From Methylosinus sp. H3A (GTDB lineage Bacteria > Pseudomonadota > Alphaproteobacteria > Rhizobiales > Beijerinckiaceae): a stretch of 64,000 nt of DNA. Made by a program: the position numbers and the translations under genes. The notes under the pieces are model-generated. The model was not told the origin of the DNA. It worked only from the letters and a program-made list of their open reading frames with translations, and made no database searches. The stretch lies in the NCBI RefSeq assembly GCF_015709455.1, contig NZ_JADNQW010000005.1:2658501-2722500 (forward strand), read 5' to 3'. Below, piece after piece: positions 37,441-46,713 of this stretch. Positions within the stretch are counted from its first letter, which is position 1. Each line of letters starts with the position of its first letter.

Positions 37441-38025
37441 ATGAGGGTTATGACCATTGCCATCGATGAGAGCGCCCCACCGCCATCCGTGCGGCTCGTC
37501 GCGCTCAATGCGAAGCTGCGTTGGGCCTGCTTTTCGATTCGCCTCGTCGCTGCGGCCTGGGTCGTTTTCGGACTCGGGCTGACGAGCTGGAACTGGGGCC
37601 ATCGCGCCGACAGTCTGGAGACCATGCACAAGCTCTATGGCCTGGACCCTGAGAGCGTATCCGCTCTGGGCTATTGGTCCTCGACGTCGATCGCCTTATC
37701 AACCTGGGCGCTGGCCGCGCTTGCGGCCGCGCGTTTGTGGCGTCTCACGGGGATCTATCTCGATGGACGCGTGTTCTCCATCGCGGCGGCGGAGGCGCTG
37801 CGCCTTTTTGCGCTGACAGGCTTGGCTGCCACGGTGTTCAACATCGGGGTGCGTCCCTTCATCTTCGGGCTTGTTTCGACCGAGCTCCTCGCCAAGCTGC
37901 CCGCTTACGCTTGGATCAATCCCCAGGATGTTTTCTATCTGCTGTTCTGCGGCTGCGTGTTCGCGCTCAGCGTGATCCTCGAGACCGCCGCCGAGTTCGT
38001 CGACGAGCATGAGCGATTTGTGTAA
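37441..38025 (+). CDS. DUF2975-like four-helix membrane protein (copy 2)
   Basis: 194 residues from the ATG at 37441 (another ATG at 37450). It is a clear paralogue of the preceding gene: LNAKLRWACFSIRLVAAAWVVF aligns with LNPKLRWACHSIRLAALVLIVF, and LWRLTGIYLDGRVFSIAAAEALRL is almost identical to the corresponding block, as is the C-terminal SVILETAAE. Tandem duplication is the simplest explanation. The stop codon is followed at once by the HTH gene, so the three are co-transcribed. Confidence 0.75.
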   Translation: MRVMTIAIDESAPPPSVRLVALNAKLRWACFSIRLVAAAWVVFGLGLTSWNWGHRADSLETMHKLYGLDPESVSALGYWSSTSIALSTWALAALAAARLWRLTGIYLDGRVFSIAAAEALRLFALTGLAATVFNIGVRPFIFGLVSTELLAKLPAYAWINPQDVFYLLFCGCVFALSVILETAAEFVDEHERFV

Positions 38026-38026
38026 G

Positions 38027-38245
38027 ATGCCGATTATCGTCAATCTCGACGTGATGCTCGCCAAGCGCAAGATGCGCTCGCGCGATCTCGCCGCGCATAT
38101 CGGCATCGCTGAGCCCAACGTCAGCCTGCTGAAATCGGGCAAAGTCAAGGGCGTGCGCTTCGACACGCTCGAGAAGATCTGCAAGGTTCTCGACTGCCAG
38201 CCCGGCGATATATTGGAGTACCGCGCTGAGACGAAAGAGGGGTAG
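38027..38245 (+). CDS. YozG-like Cro/C1-type HTH regulator
   Basis: 72 residues from the ATG at 38027, 1 bp after the stop of the DUF2975 gene; an upstream ATG at 38009 would overlap it. The sequence MPIIVNLDVMLAKRKMRSRDLAAHIGIAEPNVSLLKSGKVKGVRFDTLEKICKVL is a typical small HTH_3 regulator as found downstream of DUF2975 genes. It probably controls its own operon. Confidence 0.85.
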   Translation: MPIIVNLDVMLAKRKMRSRDLAAHIGIAEPNVSLLKSGKVKGVRFDTLEKICKVLDCQPGDILEYRAETKEG

Positions 38246-38407
38246 GCCTTCGTGTCCGCGTTCCATCAACGTGTGGCGACATCCCCACGAGCCGCGGCGT
38301 CGACGAAGCCTCCAACAAACGCACTCACCGAAACTCGTGAATTTGGAGAATGCGCCGCCTGAGATTCGGATACCCCGCCGGTACGCAACATCGCAGAATA
38401 CGCTTTA

Positions 38408-39239
38408 GGCTCAGGACTCATTGATTGAGATAGAAGGCGACAGCGGCGGTGATGCATATGACGGAGAAGAAGGCGTGCGCGCATCGATCGTAACGGGTGG
38501 CGATGCGCCGCCAGTCTTTGAGCTTGGCGAAGAGGTTCTCGATCTTATGACGTTGCCGGTAGAGCGCCTTGTCGTAATCGAGAGGCTTCTTACGGCTCTT
38601 TGTCGGCGGAATGCAGGGCTCGGTCCCGCGTTCCGCGAGCGCTCGCCGAAACCAGTCGCTGTCGTAGCCGCGATCTGCGATCAGGGCCGAGGACGGCGGC
38701 AGCGCGTCGAGCATCGGCCTCGCGCCTTTGTGATCGCTCATCTGCCCTTCGGTCAGCATCATGACAAGCGGCTTGCCGGCGCCGTCGCAAACGACGTGGA
38801 GCTTGGAGTTCAGCCCGCCTTTCGTGCGGCCGATACAGCGGGAAAGAGCCCCTTTTTTAGGAGGCTCGCCGCCGTCCGATGCGCTTTCAGATGAGTGGAG
38901 TCGATCATGATCCGCTCCGGCTTCGGCCCTTCTCCCGCGAGCGCGGCGAAGATACGATCGAAGACGCCGAGCCGGCTCCAACGGATGAAGCGATTGTAGA
39001 GCGTCTTGGGCGGCCCATACTCCTTCGGGGCGTCCTTCCATTGCAGGCCATTCTTGATGACCTAGACGATCCCGCTGACCACGCGGCGGTCGTCCACCCG
39101 CGGCACGCCGTGCGCCAAGGGAAAGTGAGGGGAAATTCGCGCCATCTCCGCTTCGCTCAGCAAAAACAAATCACCCATCAAAGCCTCCATTTCGGAGACC
39201 TTGAATCACGCCTCACTCCAAATTAATAGGTCCTGAGCC
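38408..39239 (-). mobile_element. IS5-family (IS427-type) insertion sequence
   Basis: 832 bp bounded by inverted repeats beginning GGCTCAGGAC (left end 38408; right end 39239 on the other strand), with similarity continuing about 10 bp further inward. A TA dinucleotide lies directly outside both ends, consistent with the small target duplication of the group. The two-ORF transposase with an A6G slippery site matches the IS427 group. Confidence 0.85.
38418..39178 (-). pseudogene. IS5-family transposase (orfA/orfB frameshift type) with in-frame stop
   Basis: orfA runs from an ATG at 39178 (MGDLFLLSEAEMARISPHFP) but has a TAG at codon 39, where homologues usually have Tyr. After that codon the frame continues as VIKNGLQWKDAPKEYGP, then YNRFIRWSRLGVFDRIFAAL and IMIDSTHLKAHRTAASLLKKG, ending at 38810. 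The second half (orfB, 38418 upward; KGGLNSKLHVVCDGAGKPLV, DRGYDSDWFRRAL, then KLKDWRRIATRYDR) is in the -1 frame, reached by slippage at AAAAAAG (38852-38858). The DDE residues are split between the parts. The stop probably inactivates this copy. Confidence 0.82.
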
Positions 39240-39415
39240 TAGGCCGGGATAGTCACGTCCCTCATGGGCGCGGTAGAGAATCTAATGTCTTGTTTTGTAA
39301 GCGATTTCATTTACTCTCAAGGCCCTAGGTCGGGGCGTATGCACTCTCCGGTACGCCTCGATACGACACTTTTCGCTCCTTTTCGACTTCTCAGTGCACA
39401 CAGAGCGCACACGAA

Positions 39416-39598
39416 ATGGCGACCTTCACGAGGCTGAAATCCGGCTCCTGGCGCGCTCGAGTTCGACGCGAGGACGCGACCGGACGAAACTCGCCGAATA
39501 GCGTGTCGCTTCGCATCGAGCGCGCCTTCGAACTTCACCACGAATCGTCGGCCGGGCCGCGAGTCCGGTCGCCTCGCCGCCGAGCGCAGCGCTCGTAG
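39416..39598 (+). pseudogene. N-terminal remnant of a tyrosine recombinase
   Basis: The first 18 codons, MATFTRLKSGSWRARVRR, match the start of phage-type integrases in which an arm-binding domain opens MATF-K-SGSWR-VRR. After this the frame loses similarity and stops after 60 codons. No catalytic region follows. It lies 177 bp from the IS element and marks an old insertion site. Confidence 0.45.
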
Positions 39599-39762
39599 GA
39601 TCGAAATTCGCTCAGTCGATCTGCGTCACGGCTTTTTCTTTCTCTCGACGCCTCACCGTGGCGATAAAAATCACTTCGGCAAAAAAAGCGCTTGTCGGCT
39701 CCGCGCCCGTCGGAATATATCTATATAACTACTATATTTGTGAATTAATGGAGCGACCGACC

Positions 39763-40689
39763 ATGCGCAAGATCGCCAGCACCTCCTTCGCTCTCGCGGC
39801 GAGTGTTTTCGCTTTCGAGGCCATGGCGCAGCAGCGCCCCGATTTCAGCAAGGTCGAGATCAAGACGACGCAGCTCGCCGAGAATTTCCATGTGCTGGAA
39901 GGCCAGGGCGGCGCGATCAGCGTGCTGAGCGGCCCGGAGGGCGTTCTGCTCGTCGACTCGCAATTCGCGCCGCTCACCGACAAGATCGTCGAGGCGATCA
40001 AGAAGATCTCCGACAAGCCGATCCGCTTCCTCGTCAATACGCATGTGCATGGGGACCATGTCGGCGGCAATGAGAATCTCGCCAAGCTCGGCGCTCTGAT
40101 CTTCGCGCGCGATCAGCTGCGCGCGCGTCTCCTCAATCCCAATCCGGCTGCGGATGGAACGCCCGGCAAGCCCGCCGCCGCCCAGGCGCTGCCGGTCGTG
40201 ACCTATGACAATCAGGTCACCATCCATCTCGATGGCGAGCACGTCCGTCTCATCCCGATCCGCAGCGCGCATACGGATGGCGACACGCTGGTCTATTTCC
40301 CCGAGCACGACATTCTCGCGGTCGGCGATTATTTCCGCAGCACGGGCTATCCGGTGGTCGATCTCAACAATGGAGGCTCGCTCGCCGGCATCGTCGACGG
40401 TCTCGGCGCCACGATCGGCCGCGCGGGCCCGAACACGAAGGTCGTTCCCGGCCATGGCGCGATCGTCGATCGCAACGCGCTCATCGCCCAGCGTGATCTC
40501 ATTGTCGCCGTGCGCGACAAGGTGGCGGCGCTCATCGATCAGGGCAAGACTTTGGAGGAGACGATCGCGGCCAAACCGACTGCGGAATTCGACGCCAAAG
40601 TGCCGAATGCGGAACAGACCTCCGAGCGCTTCGTCAAATGGCTCTATGCCGAGGTGAAGGCCGCCAAGACCAAGACGGCTGCGCGCTGA
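39763..40689 (+). CDS. Exported metallo-beta-lactamase-fold hydrolase
   Basis: 308 residues from the ATG at 39763 (GGAG at 39750); an in-frame start at 39658 would bury the signal peptide. A signal peptide ending AMAQQ is followed by a metallo-beta-lactamase domain: LLVDSQFAP, the metal motif NTHVHGDHVGG (HxHxDH), the third histidine in RSAHTDGDTLVYFPEHD and VVPGHGAIVD. The last 70 residues are helical (RDKVAALIDQGKTLEETIAAKPTAEF), as in periplasmic family members related to cyclase-like or B3-like enzymes. The substrate is unknown; beta-lactamase activity should not be assumed. Confidence 0.85.
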   Translation: MRKIASTSFALAASVFAFEAMAQQRPDFSKVEIKTTQLAENFHVLEGQGGAISVLSGPEGVLLVDSQFAPLTDKIVEAIKKISDKPIRFLVNTHVHGDHVGGNENLAKLGALIFARDQLRARLLNPNPAADGTPGKPAAAQALPVVTYDNQVTIHLDGEHVRLIPIRSAHTDGDTLVYFPEHDILAVGDYFRSTGYPVVDLNNGGSLAGIVDGLGATIGRAGPNTKVVPGHGAIVDRNALIAQRDLIVAVRDKVAALIDQGKTLEETIAAKPTAEFDAKVPNAEQTSERFVKWLYAEVKAAKTKTAAR

Positions 40690-41536
40690 GCGCGAATTCG
40701 CCGCGAGAAGATAAGGTGTGAGCGAGTTGGGATCAGGCCCGACGAAGCCCGCCCTATTAGTCGGGAAAGTGAGCGGCGGCTGGACGAAAAGTGGTCCATA
40801 GAGAAGAGAAGTCGCCGCAAATAGGCGTTGAGCCTGCGGCGCCTTCATTCGGATGATGCGAGACGTGGAAGCGAAACGCTGGCGTCGCGACGGGCGCGGA
40901 GTCGCCTTTGTGGGGATCAAAGAGACATTCGTCTCCGCTCCGCGGCCTTGTCGGCTCGGATCTCATCGTCGACAACAGCTGGCGTTTTCTGGGCCCGGTC
41001 TCTCCGCGTGCTGCGTCGAGGGCGATGTCGTGATCGTCGCGCTCGCTTCATAGCGGAGCGCATCGCCCGTTTTGGAGAGTTGCGCGAGATCGACGAGAGC
41101 GTCGTTCGAAGGCCTGGCTCCCGAAGACCTGGTTCCGAGGACGCCCCTAACATTTCATGGCCGAACATTTTCGACTATGCTGGCGCGAGCCTCGCCGTAG
41201 GCGCTCCGTCTTTCGAGCAGGTCGGGCGAAAGCCATAGCCGGAAACTCTGGTCATCGCGCGGCGTAGCACAAAGGCGATGCGGCTAGCGAAATCATTCCG
41301 GTGCTCGGCGCGCATTTTGGGACCGTCTGGACGAACGTGCCAAATCCCTGCTCGATGAGCTGGCGCTCGCTCTCGGCGACAAGGTCCAGTGCGCTTCCAC
41401 CAAGGCGAGCGGCTCGTCGCCGATCCAACGTATTTTTCGGCGATGTTCCGCAAGGGGCGAGCGCTCGTTCACATCAACAAGCTGGCCGTAACGCTCGATC
41501 TCGCATGCGGAGGTCGACGCGGCTCCAAAAATCGCT
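40690..41536. other. Intergenic region, possible gene relics
   Basis: About 850 bp with no intact gene. Short segments around 41310-41500 look vaguely coding in more than one frame (for example RLDERAKSLLDELALALGDK and MFRKGRALVHINKLAVTLDL), which suggests decayed genes, but no family could be named. Long plus-strand frames that begin here are shadows of the leftward DUF1501 gene. Confidence 0.4.
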
Positions 41537-41571
41537 CGAGGCGCCCGTCCTCATCCTGGACGGGCGCCTCG
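41537..41571 (-). terminator. Strong Rho-independent terminator after the DUF1501 gene
   Basis: A 14-bp perfect stem CGAGGCGCCCGTCC/GGACGGGCGCCTCG with a 7-nt loop, 24 bp beyond the DUF1501 stop on the minus strand. A T-run (ATTTTTGG on the minus strand) follows. Confidence 0.85.
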
Positions 41572-41594
41572 CTTTTCAACTCGCTTGGTCTGTC

Positions 41595-43043
41595 TCAGGC
41601 GAGAAGATCGCCGACGACCTTTCCATAGACAACGGTCGGCCGCTCCGCGCGACCGGCGCGCAGATAGACCGTCTTCAAATGATCGAGGCCGAGCAGCTGA
41701 AGCACGGTCGCATGGAGATCATAGGTATCGACGGGGTTTTCGACCGTCTTGAGGCCGATCTCGTCGGTCGCGCCATAAGTGAGGCCGTGCTTGAGGCCGC
41801 CGCCGGCGAGCCATTGCGTATAGCCCCAGGGATTATGGTCGCGTCCGTCGCCGCTCTGGCCGTAAGAGGTGCGGCCGAACTCCGACGTCCAGACGACGAG
41901 CGTCTCGTCCAACAATCCGCGCGCCGCGAGATCGGCGAGAAGGCCGGCGATCGGCTTGTCGATCGCGCGTGTGTTGGCGCCGTGATTCTCCTCGAGCTTA
42001 CGATGCGCGTCCCAGTTTTTATTGTCGTCATTGATGCCGTCGACGGGCCCAGAGACGACCTGGATGAAGCGCACTCCGCGTTCGACCAGACGGCGCGCGC
42101 GCAGGAGAACGGTGCCGTAATCCTTGGTCGCGTCATTGTCGAGGCCGTAGAGCGCCTTGGTCGCCGCCGTCTCCTTGGAGAGATCGACCGCTTCGGGAGC
42201 CGACGACTCCATGCGATAGGCGAGCTCATAAGAGCGCGTGCGCGCCTGAAGCTCGGTGTCGGTGGGAAGCTCCGTGGATTTGTGCTCGTTGAGCTTGCGC
42301 AGCAGATCGAGATTGTCGCGCTGCTGAGCGGCTGCGATGAGCTCTGGCTTGTCGAGATTGAGGATCGGCGACGCGCCGGGACGGAAGGCGGTTCCCTGAT
42401 AGATCGCCGGCAGGAAGCCGGAGCTCCAATTCACCGCGCCGCCGCGCGGCTCGCGCTTGCCGCTGTAGAGCACGACATAGGGCGGCAGATCCGGATTGAC
42501 CGACCCCAGCGCATAGGTGATCCAGGCGCCGAGCGACGGCCGTCCGGGCGTCACATCGCCGGTGTTGAGCTTGAGGATCGATATGTCGTGCGTCGCGCCG
42601 ACAGTGACGCTCGATTTGATGAAAGTGAGCTTGTCGGCGTGTTCGGCGAGATTGGGCAGAAGATCGGAAAACCAAGCGCCGCTCTGGCCATATTGCTTCC
42701 ATGTGCGCTTGGAGGCGAAGAGCTTGCCGGCGCCGCCGGACGTCGTGACCTGGAGACCTTTGAGGAAGGACTCCGGAACCTCCTGACCGGCGAGACGGAC
42801 GAGCTCGGGCTTATAATCGTAGAGATCGAGCGTGCTCGGCGCGCCGTCCATATGCAGCCATATGACCGATTTCACCTTTGGCGCGAAATGCGGATCCTTC
42901 TTGGTGAGCGGATCGACGAAGGTCGCCGCCGCCTGCGCGAGCGGAACCGAAAATACGCCGCCGCCCGGCATGAAGCCGTTCAACGCCACTCCACCGAGGC
43001 CATATCCGGCGTTGAACAGCCATTCTCGACGCGTCTTGCTCAT
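41595..43043 (-). CDS. DUF1501 protein (sulfatase-like), twin-arginine exported
   Basis: 482 residues. The N-terminus carries a twin-arginine-like signal (KTRREWLFNAGYGLGG) and a signal cleavage region near VPLAQA. The body is DUF1501, an alkaline phosphatase/sulfatase-like fold: VKSVIWLHMDGAPSTLDLYDYKPEL, GAWFSDLLPNLAEHADKLTFIKS, then EFGRTSYGQSGDGRDHNPWGYTQWLAGGG, which contains the conserved His/Asp metal-type residues. Members are abundant in Planctomycetes and Verrucomicrobia and nearly always paired with DUF1549/DUF1553 proteins, as here (37 bp apart). The biochemical role is not established. Confidence 0.9.
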   Translation of the reverse strand: MSKTRREWLFNAGYGLGGVALNGFMPGGGVFSVPLAQAAATFVDPLTKKDPHFAPKVKSVIWLHMDGAPSTLDLYDYKPELVRLAGQEVPESFLKGLQVTTSGGAGKLFASKRTWKQYGQSGAWFSDLLPNLAEHADKLTFIKSSVTVGATHDISILKLNTGDVTPGRPSLGAWITYALGSVNPDLPPYVVLYSGKREPRGGAVNWSSGFLPAIYQGTAFRPGASPILNLDKPELIAAAQQRDNLDLLRKLNEHKSTELPTDTELQARTRSYELAYRMESSAPEAVDLSKETAATKALYGLDNDATKDYGTVLLRARRLVERGVRFIQVVSGPVDGINDDNKNWDAHRKLEENHGANTRAIDKPIAGLLADLAARGLLDETLVVWTSEFGRTSYGQSGDGRDHNPWGYTQWLAGGGLKHGLTYGATDEIGLKTVENPVDTYDLHATVLQLLGLDHLKTVYLRAGRAERPTVVYGKVVGDLLA

Positions 43044-43080
43044 GATGACAGTCCTTTCATTTTGACAGATGCGATTTTTG

Positions 43081-45393
43081 TCAGAAGCGGTAGATGAACT
43101 CGTTGGAATTGGCGACGGTATGCACGAGGTCGACGAAGGCCGACGCGCGGATGGGGTCGGTCGTCTTCAAATCCTTGCCCGTCGGGACGGCGATCGAGAA
43201 TTTTCCGTCCGTCGCTCGGCTCGCGATCAGCTTCTCGTGCTCGTCGAGGAAGTCCTTCAGCACCGATCGCTCGAAGCTGTCGGGATTGCGCGCGAACAAA
43301 ATCTGATAGAGCCGATCGATACGCGCGGTCTCGTCTCCGCCGGCTTCTCGGATCACCCGGCCGGCGAGCGCCTGCGACCATTGGAAGACGAGATCGTTGT
43401 TGACGAGGGTGAGCGCCTGCAAGGGCGTCGTCGTGACGTCGCGCTTGCTGTGCGCTTGTTGCGCATTGTTGAGGTCGAAAGTTTCGAGCAGCGGATAGGG
43501 AACGCTGCGCCGCGCGAAGACATAGAGGCTACGCCGGTTGATCTCATGCGGATCATTCGACGCCTCCCAAGCCGGGCCGACATTGAGATTGGCGGGCAGG
43601 GGTGGGAAGACGGCGGGGCCGCCCACGGCTTGTTCGAGACGTCCGGAGGCGAGCAGGAAAGAGTCGCGAATCTGCTCGGCGTCGAGACGCTTGCGCGGGA
43701 AGACCGCGAGCAGCTTGTTCTCCGGATCGGCCGCGGCGACATCCTCGCGATGCGCCGAAGATTGCCGATAGACGCTCGACAAGAGAATCTGCCGATGCAG
43801 CTTCTTTATGCTCCAGCCGCCCTGGACGAAATTATCGGCGAGATAGTCGAGAAGCTCCGGATTGATCGGCTTGTCGCCGGCCTTGCCGAAATCGCTGACG
43901 GTGCCGACGATCCCCTTGCCGAAATATTCGTTCCAAACGCGGTTCACGAAGACGCGCGCCGTCAGCGGATTGGTCGGACTCACCAGCCAATTGGCGAGCG
44001 CCGTGCGGCGGCCAGAGGAGGTCGCGGTCGGGACGATGACGGGAGTCTCGCCATTGGCGAAAGCCTCGGGGAACGCCGGCTGCACTTCGTCGAGCGGACG
44101 CTCGTGATTGCCGCCGAAGAACACGAAAGTCGGCGGCGCGTCGGAGTGTCCGAGCTCGGTCGCCGCGGTGAAAGTGTCGGCGCCGCGCGTCGGCTTGAGC
44201 TTCTCGAATTTCTTCAGCTCTTCCGTGAGCTTCTGATATTCGGCCCATTTCGCCACCGCCTCGAGCGTGTGGTCCGGGCTCTGCAGATCATTGGCGATGT
44301 CGCGCAGATAATTCGCCAGAACCGGCTGATCGGTGACTGTGTCGGCGCGATAATTCACCCAGCGGTCGAGCGCGTTCCACTCGCTCTTCGGCTTGAAGAT
44401 CGAAGCGCGCGCATCCGGATTGTAGCGCTCCTTGTAAAAGGCCGTGGCCTTCTCGCGAATCTGCTCGATGATCGCCTTCTGCTTGGCGAGAATGTCTTTC
44501 GCCGCGGTTTCGTATTTGGCGAGCGCCTTCTGATATTCGATCTCCTGCTCGCCCTTGGCGGCGGGGATTTTCTCGTCGAATGCGGTATTGGCGAAAAAGG
44601 CCTGCAGCGAGAAATAGTCTTTCTGCGTGATCTTGTCGGACTTGTGATTGTGACAACGCGCGCAGCCGACCGTCGTGCCGAGAATGGCCGTTCCGATCGT
44701 GTCGGCGATGTCGGTCGTGATCTGATATTTTCGACCGATCAAATCGCGGGCGTTGGGATTATCCGTATAGCTCGCGAGGAATCCTGTCGCCACCAGCGCC
44801 TTTTGGTCGCCGGGCGCGATTTCGTCGGCGGCGATCTGCTCCTGGATGAAGCGCGAATAGGGCTTGTCCTCATTGAAGGACTGGACGACATAATCGCGAT
44901 AGCGGAAGAAATTGGGCCGCGTCACATCGCCCTGAAAGCCGGCGCTGTCGGCGTAGCGGGCGAGATCGAGCCAGCGGCGCGCCTGCCGCTCGCCATAGCG
45001 GGGCGAGGCGAGCAATCTGTCCACGAGCCTCTCATAAGCGTCCGGCGAGGCGTCGTTCACGAAAGCGGCGACGTCCTCTGGTTCGGGAATGAGGCCCCAG
45101 ACGTCCAAAGTCGCGCGGCGGATGAGGGCCGCGCGATCGGCCTCCGGAGAAGGAGCGAGCTTGGCGGCTTCGATCTTCGCGAGAATGAAGGAGTCGATCG
45201 GCGATCGCGCCCATGAATTCTGCGCGACGTTCGGGACGCCCGGGCGCAGCACGGGTTGATAGGCCCAGTGCGGTCGGGTGGTCGTCGCCCGCGGCGATGT
45301 CTCCGTCGGCTTCGGGTCCGCCGCAACGGCGATGGACGCCCACGAAGCGCCGAGCAGCAGCGCCAAATATGCCTTCTTCAATGGCTTTCTCAT
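43081..45393 (-). CDS. DUF1549/DUF1553 (PSCyt2/PSD1) exported protein
   Basis: 770 residues. A signal peptide ends near IAVAADPK. The N-terminal half is DUF1549 (WARSPIDSFILAKIEAAKLAPSPEADRAALIRRATLDVWGLIPEPEDV, then ASPRYGERQARRWLDLARYADSAGF, and TTVGCARCHNHKSDKITQKDYF), with a CxxCH that is a typical c-haem attachment site in this family. The middle is a coiled-coil insert (residues 285-325). The C-terminal half is DUF1553 (TALANWLVSPTNPLTARVFVNRVWNEYFG, then LHRQILLSSVYRQSS and RRSLYVFARRSVPYPLLETFD). It forms an operon with the DUF1501 gene. Family function unknown; usual in Planctomycetes, rare in Alphaproteobacteria. Confidence 0.9.
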   Translation of the reverse strand: MRKPLKKAYLALLLGASWASIAVAADPKPTETSPRATTTRPHWAYQPVLRPGVPNVAQNSWARSPIDSFILAKIEAAKLAPSPEADRAALIRRATLDVWGLIPEPEDVAAFVNDASPDAYERLVDRLLASPRYGERQARRWLDLARYADSAGFQGDVTRPNFFRYRDYVVQSFNEDKPYSRFIQEQIAADEIAPGDQKALVATGFLASYTDNPNARDLIGRKYQITTDIADTIGTAILGTTVGCARCHNHKSDKITQKDYFSLQAFFANTAFDEKIPAAKGEQEIEYQKALAKYETAAKDILAKQKAIIEQIREKATAFYKERYNPDARASIFKPKSEWNALDRWVNYRADTVTDQPVLANYLRDIANDLQSPDHTLEAVAKWAEYQKLTEELKKFEKLKPTRGADTFTAATELGHSDAPPTFVFFGGNHERPLDEVQPAFPEAFANGETPVIVPTATSSGRRTALANWLVSPTNPLTARVFVNRVWNEYFGKGIVGTVSDFGKAGDKPINPELLDYLADNFVQGGWSIKKLHRQILLSSVYRQSSAHREDVAAADPENKLLAVFPRKRLDAEQIRDSFLLASGRLEQAVGGPAVFPPLPANLNVGPAWEASNDPHEINRRSLYVFARRSVPYPLLETFDLNNAQQAHSKRDVTTTPLQALTLVNNDLVFQWSQALAGRVIREAGGDETARIDRLYQILFARNPDSFERSVLKDFLDEHEKLIASRATDGKFSIAVPTGKDLKTTDPIRASAFVDLVHTVANSNEFIYRF

Positions 45394-45919
45394 CCAGTCA
45401 CCCCTCGGCCAGCAAGTCGAATCGGGAAAGCGGAGCGCCCGAAAATCGACAATATATAATATAAACCTACTAGGAAAATGTACAAAATCAAGCCTTGTTT
45501 GCGTGTAGCCGCCGACATTGGCTAGAGCGGCGACTGGAGAGCGCGCGCCGGCTCATGTTGCGCGCTGACGGGCTATTTGTGCGTCGGCATGCGGGGCGGG
45601 CAGGCCATTTGACGAAGTCTGAAGAGACGGTTTTGCCTCGGCTGCGCGCCGGAGGAGGGCTCGCAGAATGCGCCGGCCCCGCGGTCGCTTCCGTCCTGAC
45701 GCTGGCGGACGAGCGTTGAGCGCGCGCCGCTCGACAATTTATCTAAATCGCTATAATAACTAGATTGACGAGCTGGTGAATGGGCCGTGTGCTTTTCGAG
45801 TTTTTTTCCGGCTCGACGGGCCGGGTTTCGCCAGCGCGCCGGGCGCGGCCGATGCGCTCGCGCATCGAGCGCGGGCCTGCCTGCAACATTCGATCCTTCT
45901 TACCCAGAGGCCATTCCCC
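45394..45919. other. Intergenic region without a supported gene
   Basis: 526 bp. Short frames are present but lack ribosome-binding sites or family features. An A/T-rich patch at 45445-45490 is a likely promoter for the leftward DUF1549 gene, and one at 45735-45770 could serve the rightward gene. Confidence 0.5.
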
Positions 45920-46663
45920 ATGAGCGAAGCCGTCGTCAGCCTTCCTATCGAGTCGAAGATCCGTCTCACGAAACAGGATTTGTTCGTCGGGCTCGGGGTT
46001 CTGCTGCTTCTCGTCGGCTTCGCGCCGACCTTCTATCTCAAGCCCGTCTTCGGCGCCGGAAAGCCGCTGACGCATCTCGTGCTCGCGCATGGCGTGACGA
46101 CGACGGCGTGGCTCGCCGTTTTCGTCTTTCAATATTTCACCGCGAGCAGAGGAGTGCTGAAGCGCCATAGGACCGTCGGCGTGATCGGCGCGGTGCTATT
46201 CGGCCTGGTCATCGCATTGTCGATCGTGACGGCTGTGGCGAGGGTCGCTTCGGCGGATTCGCAAACTGCGGGCGTCGCGCCTCTGATTGGTCTGGCCTAT
46301 CCGTTCTGGGTTCTCACAGAGGTCGCGATTTTCGGGGTGGGCGCTTTCGCCACGATCCGTCGTCGCGAGTGGCATCGCCACTTTCAGCTGGCGAGCTTCT
46401 TTACTTTCATTGCGCCGGCGACGGCGCGCGCGCTGCGCTTCGTCATTCCGGCGGGGCCGGCGGTCACCTATGGCTCATTGCTGATTTCCCTTTTGCTCTA
46501 TGCCGGAGCGGCCGGATTCAAAGACCAGTCCGGAAATTTGTCCCGAGCGTCTCTGGTCGTCGTCGGCGTTCAGCTCGCGACGGCGCTTCTGCTTTTCGCG
46601 AGCCTGAGCGGCGCGCAGCCTTGGCTTCAGCTCGCCTCTGTCCTCACCGGATATCCCTTGTAA
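45920..46663 (+). CDS. Seven-helix membrane protein of unknown function
   Basis: 247 residues from the ATG at 45920; the frame is open upstream to 45776 but that part is not family-like. Seven probable membrane helices are visible (DLFVGLGVLLLLVGFAPTFY, LTHLVLAHGVTTTAWLAVFV, VGVIGAVLFGLVIALSIVTA, LIGLAYPFWVLTEVAIFGVG, LASFFTFIAPATARALRFVI, VTYGSLLISLLLYAGAAGF and VVVGVQLATALLLFASLSG). Histidines lie in or near helices 2 and 4-5 (LVLAHG; WHRHFQ), which could bind haem or a metal. No family recognised. Confidence 0.65.
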   Translation: MSEAVVSLPIESKIRLTKQDLFVGLGVLLLLVGFAPTFYLKPVFGAGKPLTHLVLAHGVTTTAWLAVFVFQYFTASRGVLKRHRTVGVIGAVLFGLVIALSIVTAVARVASADSQTAGVAPLIGLAYPFWVLTEVAIFGVGAFATIRRREWHRHFQLASFFTFIAPATARALRFVIPAGPAVTYGSLLISLLLYAGAAGFKDQSGNLSRASLVVVGVQLATALLLFASLSGAQPWLQLASVLTGYPL

Positions 46664-46713
46664 TCGGAGCACCCGCGGCGTAGCGCCCCGTGTGACGGAC
46701 ACCACGAATGCCT

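Noticed and set aside
38879..39226. Plus-strand 115-codon frame in the IS element
   Set aside because: It is antisense to orfA of the IS5-family transposase.
41301..45216. Two long plus-strand frames of 598 and 715 codons
   Set aside because: They are shadows of the DUF1501 and DUF1549/DUF1553 genes on the minus strand.
45495..45719. A 74-codon plus-strand frame
   Set aside because: No ribosome-binding site and no protein-like pattern; Arg/Ala-rich as expected from base composition.
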